Source: Alphaproteobacteria bacterium
GTDB lineage: Bacteria; Pseudomonadota; Alphaproteobacteria; JAQWUY01
Assembly: GCA_029250225.1 (NCBI GenBank)
Contig: JAQWUY010000010.1
Coordinates: forward strand, 1-64,000
DNA length: 64,000 bases
Reading direction: 5' to 3'
The number at the start of each line of letters is the position of its first letter. Within the stretch, counting starts at the first letter, position 1. Both the position numbers and the translations under genes were made by a program. Shown piece after piece: positions 1-9,302 of this stretch. The notes under the pieces were generated by a model. It made no database searches. It saw only the letters and a program-made list of their open reading frames with translations, and was not told the origin of the DNA.

Positions 1-29
1 GTTTTAGGAAATTAAAAATTTCCTTGGAT

Positions 30-58
30 AACCCAGTGAAATAAATCACTGGGTTTTT
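30..58 (+). terminator. Intrinsic terminator at left edge
   Basis: A 10-bp perfect stem (30-39 with 46-55) closes a 6-nt A-rich loop and is followed by a short T run on the plus strand. It would end a plus-strand gene lying left of the window. Read on the minus strand, where it follows the tRNA, the stem also exists but the T tail is weak, so it may act in both directions. A second small hairpin lies just to its left. Confidence 0.6.
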
Positions 59-60
59 AG

Positions 61-136
61 TGGTAGGGGATGAGAGACTTGAACTCCCGACCAAGGCATT
101 ATGAGTGCCCTGCTCTAACCACTGAGCTAATCCCCC
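61..136 (-). tRNA. tRNA-Ile2 (anticodon CAU), downstream of rpoD
   Basis: The reverse strand folds into a complete 76-nt cloverleaf with encoded CCA. The acceptor stem has five G-C pairs and a terminal G-U; the anticodon loop is CTCATAA. A CAU anticodon could mean elongator Met, but the anticodon arm and the following TTGGTC closely resemble E. coli tRNA-Ile2 (ileX), whose C34 becomes lysidine so that it reads AUA. In E. coli ileX also lies next to rpoD, which supports the call. The mature 5' end lies only 3 nt after the rpoD stop codon, so this tRNA is probably cut out of the dnaG-rpoD transcript. Confidence 0.88.
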
Positions 137-139
137 CTG

Positions 140-2119
140 TTATCCTTCTAAAAAGTTTTTAATCTTTCTAGAACGAGTTGGATGCTTTAACTTCCTTAAA
201 GCTTTGGCTTCAATTTGTCGAATTCTCTCACGAGTAACTTCAAATTTCTGCCCTACTTCTTCTAAGGTATGGTCTTGGCTCATACTGATACCAAAACGCA
301 TTCTTAGAACCCTTTCTTCCCTAGGGGTAAGAGAGGATAATATCCTAGTAACCGTTTCCCTTAGACTGTTTTGAACAGCATATTCCAATGGTGAAATAGC
401 GTTCGTGTCTTCTATGAAATCACCTAGTGAAGAATCGTCTTCGTCACCGACTGGAGTTTCTAGTGAAACTGGCTCTTTGGCTATTTTTTGTACTTTTAAT
501 ACTTTTTCTATTGGCATGTCAAGCTTTTCTGACAATTCTTCTGGAGTTGGTTCACGACCGAACTCACTTGTCATTTGACGAGACACACGCATAAACTTGT
601 TAATCGTCTCTATCATATGGACTGGGATACGGATTGTGCGGGCTTGGTCAGCGATAGAACGCGTGATAGCCTGCCTAATCCACCAAGTAGCATAGGTAGA
701 AAATTTATAACCGCGACGATATTCAAATTTATCAACGGCTTTCATTAATCCAATATTTCCTTCTTGGATTAAATCAAGGAATTGCAAGCCACGATTTAAA
801 TATTTCTTGGCTATTGAAATTACCAGTCGTAGATTCGCTTCAACCATTTCAGATTTAGCACGAGATGCTTGTTTTTCACCTAGTTGCACCACTTTTACAA
901 TACGGCGGAATTCAAAAACTGGCATTCCTGCTTGTTCAGCGATTAAATTAGATTGTTCTTGTAATTTTTTAACAACTTCTACTTCTTTTTTTGTGAAATC
1001 TTTCCAATTGCTGTTAATTTTTGAAACACTAGAAATCCAAGTATCAGACAATTCTTGACCTAGGTATTGTTCCAAGAATTCTTCACGGCTAACACCGTAT
1101 GATATAACTAGTCGTAACAACTGGCCATCTATCGAGCTTAATTTTTTATTAACAAGATAAAGATTTTCAACTAACTGGACAATTTTACTAGGGTTAAATA
1201 CTAGTGATGATAATTCGCCAACTAGTTCCGCCTTAATCTTGTTATAAGAATTCATTGTAGCAGTAGAAGGCTGTTTATTGTTTGAAATATCTTCTATGCG
1301 CTTTGCTTGAACCTTTTTCATTTTTTTGTATGTTCGGCCGATTCTAGTGAAAGCGGATAATATTTCGTCTTTGTATTCTTCTTCTATCGTAAGGGGTGCA
1401 TCTTCGCGCTCATTTTCAGATTCTTGATTTTCTTCGGAATCTTCTGACTCTTCTTCGTCTTTGGTTTCTTTTTTATCAGTTAAACCGTCGGTTTCAAGTT
1501 CAGAATCTTCGACACTGCTATCGTTATCTTGTTCTTCCACAGGTTGGATATCTTCGATATTTTCATCATCATCTTCTATTGGGAATTCCGGTTCTTCACC
1601 GTACATTGCTTCTATGTCTATGATGTCGCGAAGCAAAATAGTTTCGCTTTCAAGTTGGTCGTGCCATTCTGTGATTGCTTTCATTGTCATTGGGCTTTCA
1701 CACAATGCATCAATCATTTTATTTTTACCGGCTTCAATTCGTTTTGCAATTGCAACTTCACCTTCACGAGATAATAATTCAACTGTTCCCATATCTCGTA
1801 AGTACATTCGTACAGGGTCTTCGAAAGATTTAGTATCTGTGTTGGCTAAGTTACCACCAGATTTTACAATTTCAATTTTTTCGCTAGTATCCAATTCTGC
1901 AACAGCTTCTTGAACACTTATTCCTATTTCGCTAAGGGTATTAGTTATATCATCTAATAATTCGGTGGTTAAATCATTTTTACCTATTGATTCTCTTATC
2001 TCTTCGACTGTAACAAAACCTTCTTTATTACCTTTTGCAATAAGGTTTTTTACTTCTGCTGTTTTTTCAGCAAAAACATCATCTTGTTTTTTCAAGTCTG
2101 TTTCGTTGTTATTAGACAA
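140..2119 (-). CDS. rpoD: RNA polymerase primary sigma factor RpoD (sigma-70)
   Basis: This 659-residue protein is the housekeeping sigma factor that directs RNA polymerase to -35/-10 promoters. Visible parts are region 1.2 (about residues 100-130, [11 protein letters not shown]), a long acidic non-conserved insert (about 180-245), region 2 with the core-binding and -10-reading helices (about 425-505, including [13 protein letters not shown]), region 3, and the region 4 helix-turn-helix (about 595-650, including [17 protein letters not shown]). The start appears to be TTG at 2119, with AAGGA about 10 nt upstream and no nearby ATG. It follows dnaG on the same strand by 92 nt, the usual macromolecular-synthesis order, and a tRNA gene follows its stop after 3 nt. 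Length and domains are normal for alphaproteobacteria. Confidence 0.97.
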   Translation of the reverse strand: MSNNNETDLKKQDDVFAEKTAEVKNLIAKGNKEGFVTVEEIRESIGKNDLTTELLDDITNTLSEIGISVQEAVAELDTSEKIEIVKSGGNLANTDTKSFEDPVRMYLRDMGTVELLSREGEVAIAKRIEAGKNKMIDALCESPMTMKAITEWHDQLESETILLRDIIDIEAMYGEEPEFPIEDDDENIEDIQPVEEQDNDSSVEDSELETDGLTDKKETKDEEESEDSEENQESENEREDAPLTIEEEYKDEILSAFTRIGRTYKKMKKVQAKRIEDISNNKQPSTATMNSYNKIKAELVGELSSLVFNPSKIVQLVENLYLVNKKLSSIDGQLLRLVISYGVSREEFLEQYLGQELSDTWISSVSKINSNWKDFTKKEVEVVKKLQEQSNLIAEQAGMPVFEFRRIVKVVQLGEKQASRAKSEMVEANLRLVISIAKKYLNRGLQFLDLIQEGNIGLMKAVDKFEYRRGYKFSTYATWWIRQAITRSIADQARTIRIPVHMIETINKFMRVSRQMTSEFGREPTPEELSEKLDMPIEKVLKVQKIAKEPVSLETPVGDEDDSSLGDFIEDTNAISPLEYAVQNSLRETVTRILSSLTPREERVLRMRFGISMSQDHTLEEVGQKFEVTRERIRQIEAKALRKLKHPTRSRKIKNFLEG

Positions 2120-2211
2120 ATTTAAAGAATCCTTTCAAGCACCATATATAAGAACAAACAAATACACGAATCACCAACAAAAATCAAGTAATATTTATTC
2201 AAATTAATTAA

Positions 2212-4005
2212 TTATTCATTATGGGTATAAATTAATCTAGTAGATAATTTAGCCTCTGCTTCTATCTGCTCAACATCTTCTTTACCTTCTAGTAATGATT
2301 GCCTAATGCGTTCTTGATAAACTTGTTCTTCTAGCTTAGCAACAAACACATCAATCATATGTAATAATAGCTCACGGCAACTATCAGGTTTTAAATTAGG
2401 TATAGTTGGTTTTGCAATTTGATATATTTTTTCATTAAGTATTTGATTAAGTTCGTTTTCAAAACCTAGTTTATATAGCTTATTTTTTAAAGTTTCTGAG
2501 CAAACTTCGTTATTTGATAAAATATTACAAATTTTACTGAATAAATTTAAATAATTATTATCAAAAAAATTAAAGAGTTTTTCTTCTAAGTCGTGAAATA
2601 TTTCCGGATAATTTATAATTCCAGCTAGCATAACTTTTTGCTGTGTAGCGGGTAATTTAACATTGTTCATTACATTTGCACCTAGTGGCTTTAAATATTT
2701 GTCTTTATAGCCTGATTTTTTAAAATTACCTTTTCTTTTTTTGTGGTTTTCCCAAATTAAATTATTAAACCAAGATCGATAATTTGACGATATATTTTTA
2801 TCAGCAATTGAAAAAGAGATATCAGTAAAATGCTTTTCTAATTTCGCGAGTTGTTCCGGTGTGTTAACTGATATTTTAGCATTTCCTAAACTCCATAAAT
2901 AATCAGGCAAAGATACACTTTTATTTAGTATTCTTTTCATTTCACCGGCGCCTTGATTTTGAATTATATCATCAGGGTCACAACCATCAGGCATAAAGGC
3001 AATCTCAACCGATTTACCAGCACTTAAAATTGGTAGTATTCTTTCCGTTGAGCGGGTAGCGGCTTTTTGTCCGGCTTCATCACCATCAAAACACAAAACT
3101 GGTAGATCGACAGATTTCCAAACTTGCATAATGTGTTTTTCAGTGAGTGCTGTTCCCAACGGGGCAACAGAATATGAAAAACCGGCTTGTGTAAGGGAAA
3201 TAACATCCATATATCCTTCGCAAACTATCATTTTGCCAGCTTCGTATGATGATTTACGAGCATTTTTTAAATTATACAGGCTATTACTTTTATCAAAAAG
3301 TGGAGTTTCAGGTGAATTTATATATTTTCCAACCCCTTTTGCTTTACTATCGCCCATAAATCTACCGCCGAAGGCTATTACTTTGCCCCTTACATCTGTG
3401 ATTGGGAACATTAAGCGATCGCGAAAGAAAGAATATAAACCATTATCGCCTTTACGAGCAAGGCCTGCTGATATTATGGCATCTTCGGGTACATTACATT
3501 TTTTTAAATAATCTATCAATCCCATTTGTTCATCAGAATAACCCAATCTAAAATCCATAATCATTTCTTGATTAATTTTTCTAGATTTTATATATTCGAG
3601 GGCTTTTTTACCATTATTAGAAAATAATTGTTTTTGAAAATATTGACACGCAAGTTCACATACTTCGTATAATCCAATTCGCTGTTGTTGCTTTTGTTTT
3701 TCCTGTACACTTTGGACGGGCATTTGCATTCCCGCTTCATTAGCTAAAATTTGTACAGACTCTATGAAGCTAACGCCTTCGGTTTTCATTAAAAAGCTAA
3801 ATAAATCGCCGTGTTCACCACAACCAAAACAATGGTAGAATTCTTTTTCATCGGAAACATTAAACGAAGGAGTTTTTTCATTGTGAAATGGACATAATCC
3901 CAGATAACGATTGCCTTTTCTTTGCAATTTTACCTTGCGTCCAACAACATCAGAAACATTTAATCTTGTTTTTAAATCGTCTATAAATTTTGAATCAAAT
4001 CCCAT
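2212..4005 (-). CDS. dnaG: DNA primase DnaG
   Basis: DnaG makes the RNA primers for replication and works with the replicative helicase at the fork. The N-terminal CHC2 zinc ribbon is complete (CPFHNEKTPSF, then FYHCFGCG). The catalytic core has the TOPRIM motifs CEGYMDV and CFDGDEAGQ, and the C-terminal part would bind DnaB. I chose the ATG at 4005 (MGFDSKF, 597 residues), which has GGAA about 9 nt upstream; a TTG at 4017 would add four residues but has no better ribosome site. It is the first gene of a dnaG-rpoD-tRNA unit on the minus strand. Nothing unusual is visible. Confidence 0.96.
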   Translation of the reverse strand: MGFDSKFIDDLKTRLNVSDVVGRKVKLQRKGNRYLGLCPFHNEKTPSFNVSDEKEFYHCFGCGEHGDLFSFLMKTEGVSFIESVQILANEAGMQMPVQSVQEKQKQQQRIGLYEVCELACQYFQKQLFSNNGKKALEYIKSRKINQEMIMDFRLGYSDEQMGLIDYLKKCNVPEDAIISAGLARKGDNGLYSFFRDRLMFPITDVRGKVIAFGGRFMGDSKAKGVGKYINSPETPLFDKSNSLYNLKNARKSSYEAGKMIVCEGYMDVISLTQAGFSYSVAPLGTALTEKHIMQVWKSVDLPVLCFDGDEAGQKAATRSTERILPILSAGKSVEIAFMPDGCDPDDIIQNQGAGEMKRILNKSVSLPDYLWSLGNAKISVNTPEQLAKLEKHFTDISFSIADKNISSNYRSWFNNLIWENHKKRKGNFKKSGYKDKYLKPLGANVMNNVKLPATQQKVMLAGIINYPEIFHDLEEKLFNFFDNNYLNLFSKICNILSNNEVCSETLKNKLYKLGFENELNQILNEKIYQIAKPTIPNLKPDSCRELLLHMIDVFVAKLEEQVYQERIRQSLLEGKEDVEQIEAEAKLSTRLIYTHNE

Positions 4006-4066
4006 ACTGTATTCCAATAAAATATTTATATTTTTATATCACACAATACATAAAAATGGTATATAA

Positions 4067-4096
4067 AAAAAAGCCCCTGTCAAGCAAGGGCTTTTT
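4067..4096 (-). terminator. Intrinsic terminator after cbtA
   Basis: On the minus strand an AAGCCC-type stem with a short loop is followed by a run of about eight T. It lies 16 nt past the cbtA stop codon and ends the cobalamin-regulated cbtBA transcript before dnaG. Confidence 0.8.
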
Positions 4097-4111
4097 AATT
4101 TAAAAAATTGA

Positions 4112-4777
4112 TTAATCTTTACTAAACATAGGAATTAACATTCCAATTAAAATCCACATTATCATAGATATACTAAGAGAAATACTAACAAAATGAGCTG
4201 ATAATTCCGGTGGAACTGGTCCAATGTAAGCTTCTGGATGTGGTGAGCCAATAATATGGGGGAATGCTATCAAAAACACACCTATAAAAATATTAATTAA
4301 TTTTTCTTTGAATGCCAAATTCCATAAACCAAAAATAGTCAATAAAACAGTTAAAAACCACCAACCTTGACGGCCGTATACGGTATCAGCACCAGAACCT
4401 GGTAATTCAGGTGGTAAACCAAAAGACGGCGCCAAAATAAATGCCATAAATGCAAATATTCCCCAAACTGCGCCTTGTTTAACTGTAATGTTCGTATTCC
4501 TTAGTTGAATTCCGGCTGATAAAATCAATCCAAAACCGATACAGGTTAATATTGTTGCAACAACAGTGTTTGCTATTACAGGAATACTGCGCATTTGTGC
4601 AACAATATCAGACACTTTTACAAAAGGTACGCCGTTGTTAGCAAAAACAATTTGCCCTGTTTCAAATAATTCAGACTTTGCTATAATTGGTACAGCAAAT
4701 AATAATTGTAAAATAACGGTAACGATACCTGCTACTAATCCGGCAAATACACCAGATCTAATAATATTCATTAACAT
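4112..4777 (-). CDS. cbtA: Cobalt transporter subunit CbtA
   Basis: This 221-residue membrane protein resembles CbtA, the larger part of the CbtAB cobalt uptake system that supplies cobalt for vitamin B12 synthesis. The N-terminus (MNIIRSGVFAGLVAGIVTVILQ) is a typical first transmembrane segment, and five to six hydrophobic helices follow across the length. The family hallmark stretch FGLPPELPG is present in the middle, with PHxxGxPHPE near the C-terminal third. It lies 15 nt downstream of cbtB, and both follow a cobalamin riboswitch, which is the usual arrangement. The start could be MLM or MN two codons later. Uptake of cobalt is inferred from family and context. Confidence 0.88.
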   Translation of the reverse strand: MLMNIIRSGVFAGLVAGIVTVILQLLFAVPIIAKSELFETGQIVFANNGVPFVKVSDIVAQMRSIPVIANTVVATILTCIGFGLILSAGIQLRNTNITVKQGAVWGIFAFMAFILAPSFGLPPELPGSGADTVYGRQGWWFLTVLLTIFGLWNLAFKEKLINIFIGVFLIAFPHIIGSPHPEAYIGPVPPELSAHFVSISLSISMIMWILIGMLIPMFSKD

Positions 4778-4792
4778 AATAAAGCTCCTTAT

Positions 4793-4957
4793 TTAGTGGC
4801 AAGGAAACCCAATTGCATGTCTTGTATCGTGTGCGGCATCGTGTATTTGATGCGGTTGTGCAAAACCTACGCCGTACAAGAATAAACTACCTAGCGCAAG
4901 TGCAAATGTTATAGCTAGTATTCTTTCAGAAATTAAACTTTGTGTGATTGTTTTCAT
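4793..4957 (-). CDS. cbtB: Cobalt transporter subunit CbtB (54 aa)
   Basis: This small gene encodes 54 residues: one transmembrane segment (about residues 12-33) and a histidine-rich tail (QPHQIHDAAHDTRHAIGFPCH). One membrane helix plus a C-terminal His-rich metal site ending in PCH is the CbtB pattern. AAGGAG lies about 7 nt before the ATG at 4957. The gene is directly downstream of a cobalamin riboswitch and 15 nt upstream of cbtA. The His-rich end probably binds Co(II) on its way into CbtA. Confidence 0.9.
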   Translation of the reverse strand: MKTITQSLISERILAITFALALGSLFLYGVGFAQPHQIHDAAHDTRHAIGFPCH

Positions 4958-5004
4958 AATTTTCTCCTTTTTTTCACTTCACCCGAATGTTATTAAGTCT
5001 AAAT

Positions 5005-5145
5005 CTTATAAGGCAGGTAATCTGGCTAATGCAAATTTGCAGTACAGTTGTGGGGACAGCTACAGCTAAAGTCCTATTTATAGTAAACCCTCCGTATTCC
5101 CTATTAATTGCCGTGGCATTCCACTAGGCAAACCTAACAAGTGAT
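5005..5145 (-). promoter_or_regulatory. Cobalamin (B12) riboswitch upstream of cbtBA
   Basis: On the minus strand the conserved pieces occur in the right order: GGGAA followed by GGAGGG, CTGTCCCCACAACTGTA, and AGCCAGATTACCTGCC (the B12 box, near 5012-5030). These are hallmarks of the cobalamin aptamer. About 50 nt separate it from the cbtB start, with AAGGAG as ribosome site. With B12 bound it is expected to switch off cbtBA. Edges are approximate. Confidence 0.9.
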
Positions 5146-5204
5146 TAAAACACTAACATAAAATAATTATCAATTCACGAACAAAAATATTTTTTTGTTG
5201 GGTA

Positions 5205-6143
5205 TTAATTGTTCTCGATACAATCCCATATATTAGATTCAATTTTCAAGTTATATAATTTATTACATTCTTGAATACAGGTTGGGCTAGTGACATTAAT
5301 TTCTGTTAAATAATCACCGATTACATCAATTCCAACAAATAGTAATCCTTTTTCTTTTAAATAAGGGGCTATTGTTGAACATATTAGTTTGTCATTTTCG
5401 CTTAAAGATGCCTTTTCGTGTTTTCCCCCAATATGTAAGTTGGCACGAGCTTCACCATCAGCTGGAACTCTGTTAATACATGCCTTGGGTTCGCCATTTA
5501 CAAGGATAATTCTTTTATCCCCATTCCTTACCTGAGGTAAATATTTTTGCACAATGATTGGTTCGCGATTTTTTTCAAAAAACATTGATAATAAAGATGA
5601 TATATTGTCATCGTTTTCTTTGATATGGAAAACTCCATCTCCGCCATTACCGTACAAAGGTTTAATTATTATTTCTTTGTGCTTGGCTCTAAATTCTTTT
5701 ACCATATTTGGCGTTCTAGTAATCATTGTTGGTGCGCAAATATCTTGGTAGTATGTGGTTAATAATTTTTCAGGAGCATTGCGAATAGCACTAGGGTTAT
5801 TAAATATTTTAACTTTATCTTTTACTAAATCTAACAGGTGCGTATTTGTAATGTAACTCATATCAAATGGTGGATCTTGGCGAATCCATATCACATCTAA
5901 ATCATCAAGTTTTACAATTTCAGGCTTTTCCAGCCATTTATAATGATTGCCAACTTCGTATTTTAAATCTAATCTTCGCATATTTGCAAATACATTGCCG
6001 TCTTCGTAGTATAAATCATCTACACCGTAGTGATATAATTCATAACCACGATTAATTGCTTCTAGGGCTAATATAAAACTTGAATCAGATTTTATATTAA
6101 TACTTTCGATAGCATCCATTTGTAATGCGCATTTTTTTGTCAT
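5205..6143 (-). CDS. gshB: Glutathione synthetase
   Basis: This 312-residue protein joins gamma-glutamylcysteine and glycine with ATP. It shows the prokaryotic GshB pattern: N-terminal MDAIESINIKSDSSF with LALEAINRGYEL, the central WIRQDPPFDMSY motif, the ATP-grasp elements PLYGNGGDGVF and QKYLPQVRNGDKRI, and ADGEARANLHIGG. The C-terminal INVTSPTCIQE is the metal/ATP site. I chose the ATG at 6143 because AGGA lies 8 nt upstream; a longer reading frame from 6182 has no ribosome site. It ends the rsmI-yraN-gshB run, a common alphaproteobacterial order, 53 nt past yraN. Confidence 0.95.
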   Translation of the reverse strand: MTKKCALQMDAIESINIKSDSSFILALEAINRGYELYHYGVDDLYYEDGNVFANMRRLDLKYEVGNHYKWLEKPEIVKLDDLDVIWIRQDPPFDMSYITNTHLLDLVKDKVKIFNNPSAIRNAPEKLLTTYYQDICAPTMITRTPNMVKEFRAKHKEIIIKPLYGNGGDGVFHIKENDDNISSLLSMFFEKNREPIIVQKYLPQVRNGDKRIILVNGEPKACINRVPADGEARANLHIGGKHEKASLSENDKLICSTIAPYLKEKGLLFVGIDVIGDYLTEINVTSPTCIQECNKLYNLKIESNIWDCIENN

Positions 6144-6196
6144 TCTAATATTCCTAGTTTTTATGAATGGTAAATATACCATATTTTACAATAAAA

Positions 6197-6568
6197 TTAC
6201 ATTTCTTGCCAAGCATTTTTAATGTGTTTTATATTAAATCCACTTATTAAAACAGCATCAAAACGAATTTTTTCGGTTTTATATTCTCGCATAATCCACT
6301 TTGCCGAATTAATCAATCTTTTTTGTTGATTGTTAGATATACTGTACATAGCTGATTCATTATTTTTTCTATATTTCACCTCAACTATTACAAAAACTTC
6401 CTTTTTTTTGGTTAATATGTCAATTTCACCAATAGGTATTTTATATCGCCATTTTATTATGCGGTAGCCTTTAAATATTAAATATATACAAGTTAATATT
6501 TCTGCAAATAATCCTATTTTATAATTACGATTTGAATTATTTTTTGGCAATTTCAACAACCCTTGCAT
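6197..6568 (-). CDS. YraN/UPF0102 family endonuclease-like protein
   Basis: This is a member of the YraN (UPF0102) family, small proteins with a PD-(D/E)xK nuclease-like fold often found beside rsmI. The motif is visible as GEIDIL followed by FVIVEVKYR, giving the D...ExK set. The ATG at 6568 gives 123 residues; the frame is open to a TTG at 6610. Either start overlaps the end of rsmI (by 32 or 74 nt), suggesting coupled translation. In E. coli the neighbouring genes are rsmI, lpoA and yraN, matched here. The cellular role is not settled for the family. Confidence 0.85.
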   Translation of the reverse strand: MQGLLKLPKNNSNRNYKIGLFAEILTCIYLIFKGYRIIKWRYKIPIGEIDILTKKKEVFVIVEVKYRKNNESAMYSISNNQQKRLINSAKWIMREYKTEKIRFDAVLISGFNIKHIKNAWQEM

Positions 6569-7364
6569 ATATTTTACTTTTAGGAATACCTGTTTCAAGG
6601 GCAACTGCAACTGCTGTATCTTTTACTGACATATTTTCTAGTGATTTAATTATCATATTGTCAATTTCGGTATCTGTGAATTCAACACTAGATATATTAA
6701 TTAGCAAAACAAATTCGCCTTTTTCAGGAATATCATTAGTTTCTATTTCAGATACATTACCGCGGATAAACTGTTCAAATTTTTTTGTTAACTCTCGACC
6801 AATTGCGATATTAGCATTAGGCTGATTTTTTTTAATTTCATTAATAGTATTTCTTATGCGCTTCGGACTTTCGAAATATAAAACTGTTCCCATATTACTA
6901 TTTAATGATTTTAATTCATTTTGCAGAGCTATTTTTTTATTTGGTAAAAAACCTTTGAATGTAAATACATCGGTTGGTAACCCTGCTCCCATTATTGCGG
7001 TTATAGTAGATGAAGCACCCGGAATAGGAATAACTTTAAATTCTTGTTGGCAAATATATTCAACCAGTTTGTATCCAGGGTCATTAACAAGCGGTGAACC
7101 AGCATCGGATATTAATGCCACGGATTTACCGTTTTTCAATTCTTGTAAAATCTTGGGGCGCATCTTTTCACCGTTGTGGTCGTGATAACTAATTACTTTT
7201 GTTTTAATATCGTAATGCTTTAAAAGTTTTGAAGAATTTCTTGTATCTTCGCAAGCTATAATATCAACATTGTTTAATATTGATACAGCACGATATGTAA
7301 TATCCGCTAAATTACCAATTGGTGTTGCCACTATATATAAAGCATTTTCAATTTCATTATGCAT
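6537..7364 (-). CDS. rsmI: 16S rRNA (cytidine-1402-2'-O)-methyltransferase RsmI
   Basis: RsmI methylates the ribose of C1402 in the decoding centre of 16S rRNA. The 275-residue protein has the tetrapyrrole-methylase fold: LYIVATPIGNLADITYRAVSIL at the N-terminus, IACEDTR, the glycine-rich SDAGSPLVNDPGYKLV, and IPGASSTITAIMGAGLP. The C-terminal helical part (VKDTAVAVALETG) is family-typical. It starts a minus-strand group with yraN and gshB and is divergent from an lpoA-like gene with only 50 nt between starts. Confidence 0.95.
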   Translation of the reverse strand: MHNEIENALYIVATPIGNLADITYRAVSILNNVDIIACEDTRNSSKLLKHYDIKTKVISYHDHNGEKMRPKILQELKNGKSVALISDAGSPLVNDPGYKLVEYICQQEFKVIPIPGASSTITAIMGAGLPTDVFTFKGFLPNKKIALQNELKSLNSNMGTVLYFESPKRIRNTINEIKKNQPNANIAIGRELTKKFEQFIRGNVSEIETNDIPEKGEFVLLINISSVEFTDTEIDNMIIKSLENMSVKDTAVAVALETGIPKSKIYARVVEIAKK

Positions 7365-7414
7365 TTAATTACTCTTTTCTTTACATATTTTTTAATTGCA
7401 ATTACTATAAGTAT

Positions 7415-8539
7415 ATGAACAATAAACTTATAAATAAAATTATTAAACCATTATACACTATTGTAATCATATTACATATGTTTTTTTTCAGCTATGCACA
7501 AGCAAACCAACAAAAAAATATTGTTGGAGTTTTATTGCCAACCACAGGGCAAAACCAAGGAATTGGTAATGTAATCAAAAAGTCTGTGATAATGGCTACA
7601 TATAAATTTGCACCAACAAATGTTGTTGTAAAGTTTTATGACACAAAAAGTACAAAATCCGGTACGGTAGAGGCATATTCGCAAGCTTTAAAAGACAATG
7701 TAAAAATTATAGTCGGGCCAATTTCTAGCAAAAATACAGATATAATACGCTCTAATCAAACATATGGAATACCTATTTTATCATTATCAAACAATACAGA
7801 TTCAGCTAGTAGCGGTATATTTACAACTGGATACAGTCCACAATCACAAGGGGCTGGAATAGTAAGGATTATTGAATATTTACAAAGAGAGCGAGTAATT
7901 GCAATTATTCCTAGAAATACATTCGGTTCTTTAATTGAATCCGGATTATCACAAGCACAATGGGGAATAATTACAAATGTTTATTATTATGATCCAAATA
8001 AATATAATTACTCTGATTTAGTTAAAACAATTGTTGAAGACCGTGAATATTATAATTATGACGCTATACTATTGCCCGATAGTAATCCAAAAAACATAAA
8101 AATATTATCATCTCAACTATCTTATTATGATGCTTTTAATATAATTGAAAAAGAAAAAGACAAAAAAATATTTCTTATTGGTGGTTTAGGTTGGGATAAA
8201 ATTGGTGAAACCCACAAAGAACCAGGATTATTAAACGGTTATTACCTTGCCCACCCAAAATCGCAAAAGAGCGAAGAATTTAATCAAGAATATAAAAAAT
8301 TATATGGGTTTATTCCACCTTACATTGCAAATCTTGCATACGATATGACCGCACTTGCCATTATTTCAGCAACCGCACCTAATCCACAAAAAAAATTGAT
8401 GCAAGAGCAAGGATATAAAGGAATATCAGGCACTTTCAAAATGTCGAGTTATGGTAATGTAGAACGAATTTATGACATAAAAAAAGTCTTCCGCGATAGA
8501 ACCAAAAAAATATTACAAGTAAAAACCAATAGTCGTTAA
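7415..8539 (+). CDS. Penicillin-binding protein activator-like periplasmic protein (LpoA-like)
   Basis: A 374-residue exported protein with a periplasmic-binding-protein type I fold, related to the LpoA C-terminal domain and the leucine-binding family (VGVLLPTTGQNQGIGNVIKKS, then IVGPISSKNT and IPILSLSNN). The N-terminus (about residues 10-31) is a hydrophobic signal peptide. I see no lipobox cysteine, so it may be soluble or membrane-tethered rather than a lipoprotein. I chose the ATG at 7415; an upstream in-frame start at 7319 would lie inside rsmI. LpoA-type proteins stimulate penicillin-binding proteins, and the gene sits opposite rsmI-yraN as in many proteobacteria. The role is inferred from fold and position. 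Confidence 0.78.
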   Translation: MNNKLINKIIKPLYTIVIILHMFFFSYAQANQQKNIVGVLLPTTGQNQGIGNVIKKSVIMATYKFAPTNVVVKFYDTKSTKSGTVEAYSQALKDNVKIIVGPISSKNTDIIRSNQTYGIPILSLSNNTDSASSGIFTTGYSPQSQGAGIVRIIEYLQRERVIAIIPRNTFGSLIESGLSQAQWGIITNVYYYDPNKYNYSDLVKTIVEDREYYNYDAILLPDSNPKNIKILSSQLSYYDAFNIIEKEKDKKIFLIGGLGWDKIGETHKEPGLLNGYYLAHPKSQKSEEFNQEYKKLYGFIPPYIANLAYDMTALAIISATAPNPQKKLMQEQGYKGISGTFKMSSYGNVERIYDIKKVFRDRTKKILQVKTNSR

Positions 8540-8619
8540 TATAGTTATTGATAAATAGCTAAAAATCTTATAGTATCGCGCACATAATAAATTAACAAAA
8601 AAATATAAGGAATTTTATT

Positions 8620-9291
8620 ATGGATAATATGGATAATGTTTTCACAACAGTAGCTATTCAAATTGTAATAATGGCAATTACATACCTCGTTTTCAAAAGA
8701 TATATCGAAAAATACAAGTACAATAGATCAATATCATTAAATAAAAATAATCTTTTCAACGAAAAGAAAATTCTTGTCTGTGAAGGTATATGGGAAAGAA
8801 TAGTAGATTTAGAAATAGAATTATCCGGATTTCTTTGTCCTTGTAAATCAATACCAAATTTTAAAGAATTATCAGATGAGAAAATTAGAAAAACATTAAA
8901 ATCAGATAATTTTTCTGCAAAAGATACTGAATATCTTTTGAAATCTAATGATAAAGAGAAAGTATATTCTGATCATAAATATGTAGAAGAATTAAATTCA
9001 ATTATGAATAAATTGCACGATTTTATAAGTTTCTATAACAAGAAGAAAATATTTTTACTACCAACATATAAAAATAAAATAAGCAAATTAATCACTAGTA
9101 CCGCTGATATAACAGCATCATTACAAGATAAATCAACAATAAAAAATCGCGATAATGATATAACTCAAAAAAAATGTAAAGAAGATATAAAATTAAGTAA
9201 GTTAGAGATAAAAGAACTGGAAAAATCAATAAAAGTTCTAATCAAAGAAATTGAAGAAATAACACAACAAAAACTATTCCCAAGTCATTAA
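8620..9291 (+). CDS. Hypothetical single-pass membrane protein with coiled coil
   Basis: I do not recognise this 223-residue protein. It has one probable transmembrane segment near the N-terminus (about residues 9-25, TVAIQIVIMAITYLVFK), then a lysine-rich, mostly helical cytoplasmic part. Residues about 180-220 look like a coiled coil (KLEIKELEKSIKVLIKEIEEI). A ribosome site AAGGA lies 11 nt before the ATG. It stands between the lpoA-like gene and convergent hemW, whose stop is 11 nt away. No catalytic motif is seen. Confidence 0.6.
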   Translation: MDNMDNVFTTVAIQIVIMAITYLVFKRYIEKYKYNRSISLNKNNLFNEKKILVCEGIWERIVDLEIELSGFLCPCKSIPNFKELSDEKIRKTLKSDNFSAKDTEYLLKSNDKEKVYSDHKYVEELNSIMNKLHDFISFYNKKKIFLLPTYKNKISKLITSTADITASLQDKSTIKNRDNDITQKKCKEDIKLSKLEIKELEKSIKVLIKEIEEITQQKLFPSH

Positions 9292-9302
9292 AAATAATAA
9301 TA

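Noticed and set aside
1461-1913. Long plus-strand open frame opposite rpoD
   Set aside because: Ser-rich translation made by the acidic insert of RpoD read antisense; no ribosome site or recognisable domain.
4981-5204. CRISPR-like or repeat structure before cbtB
   Set aside because: No repeated units; conserved pieces match a cobalamin riboswitch.
8620-9291. The coiled-coil membrane protein as a missing phage portal or tape-measure gene
   Set aside because: Too short, has an N-terminal membrane helix, is on its own among core genes and lacks the shared promoter box.
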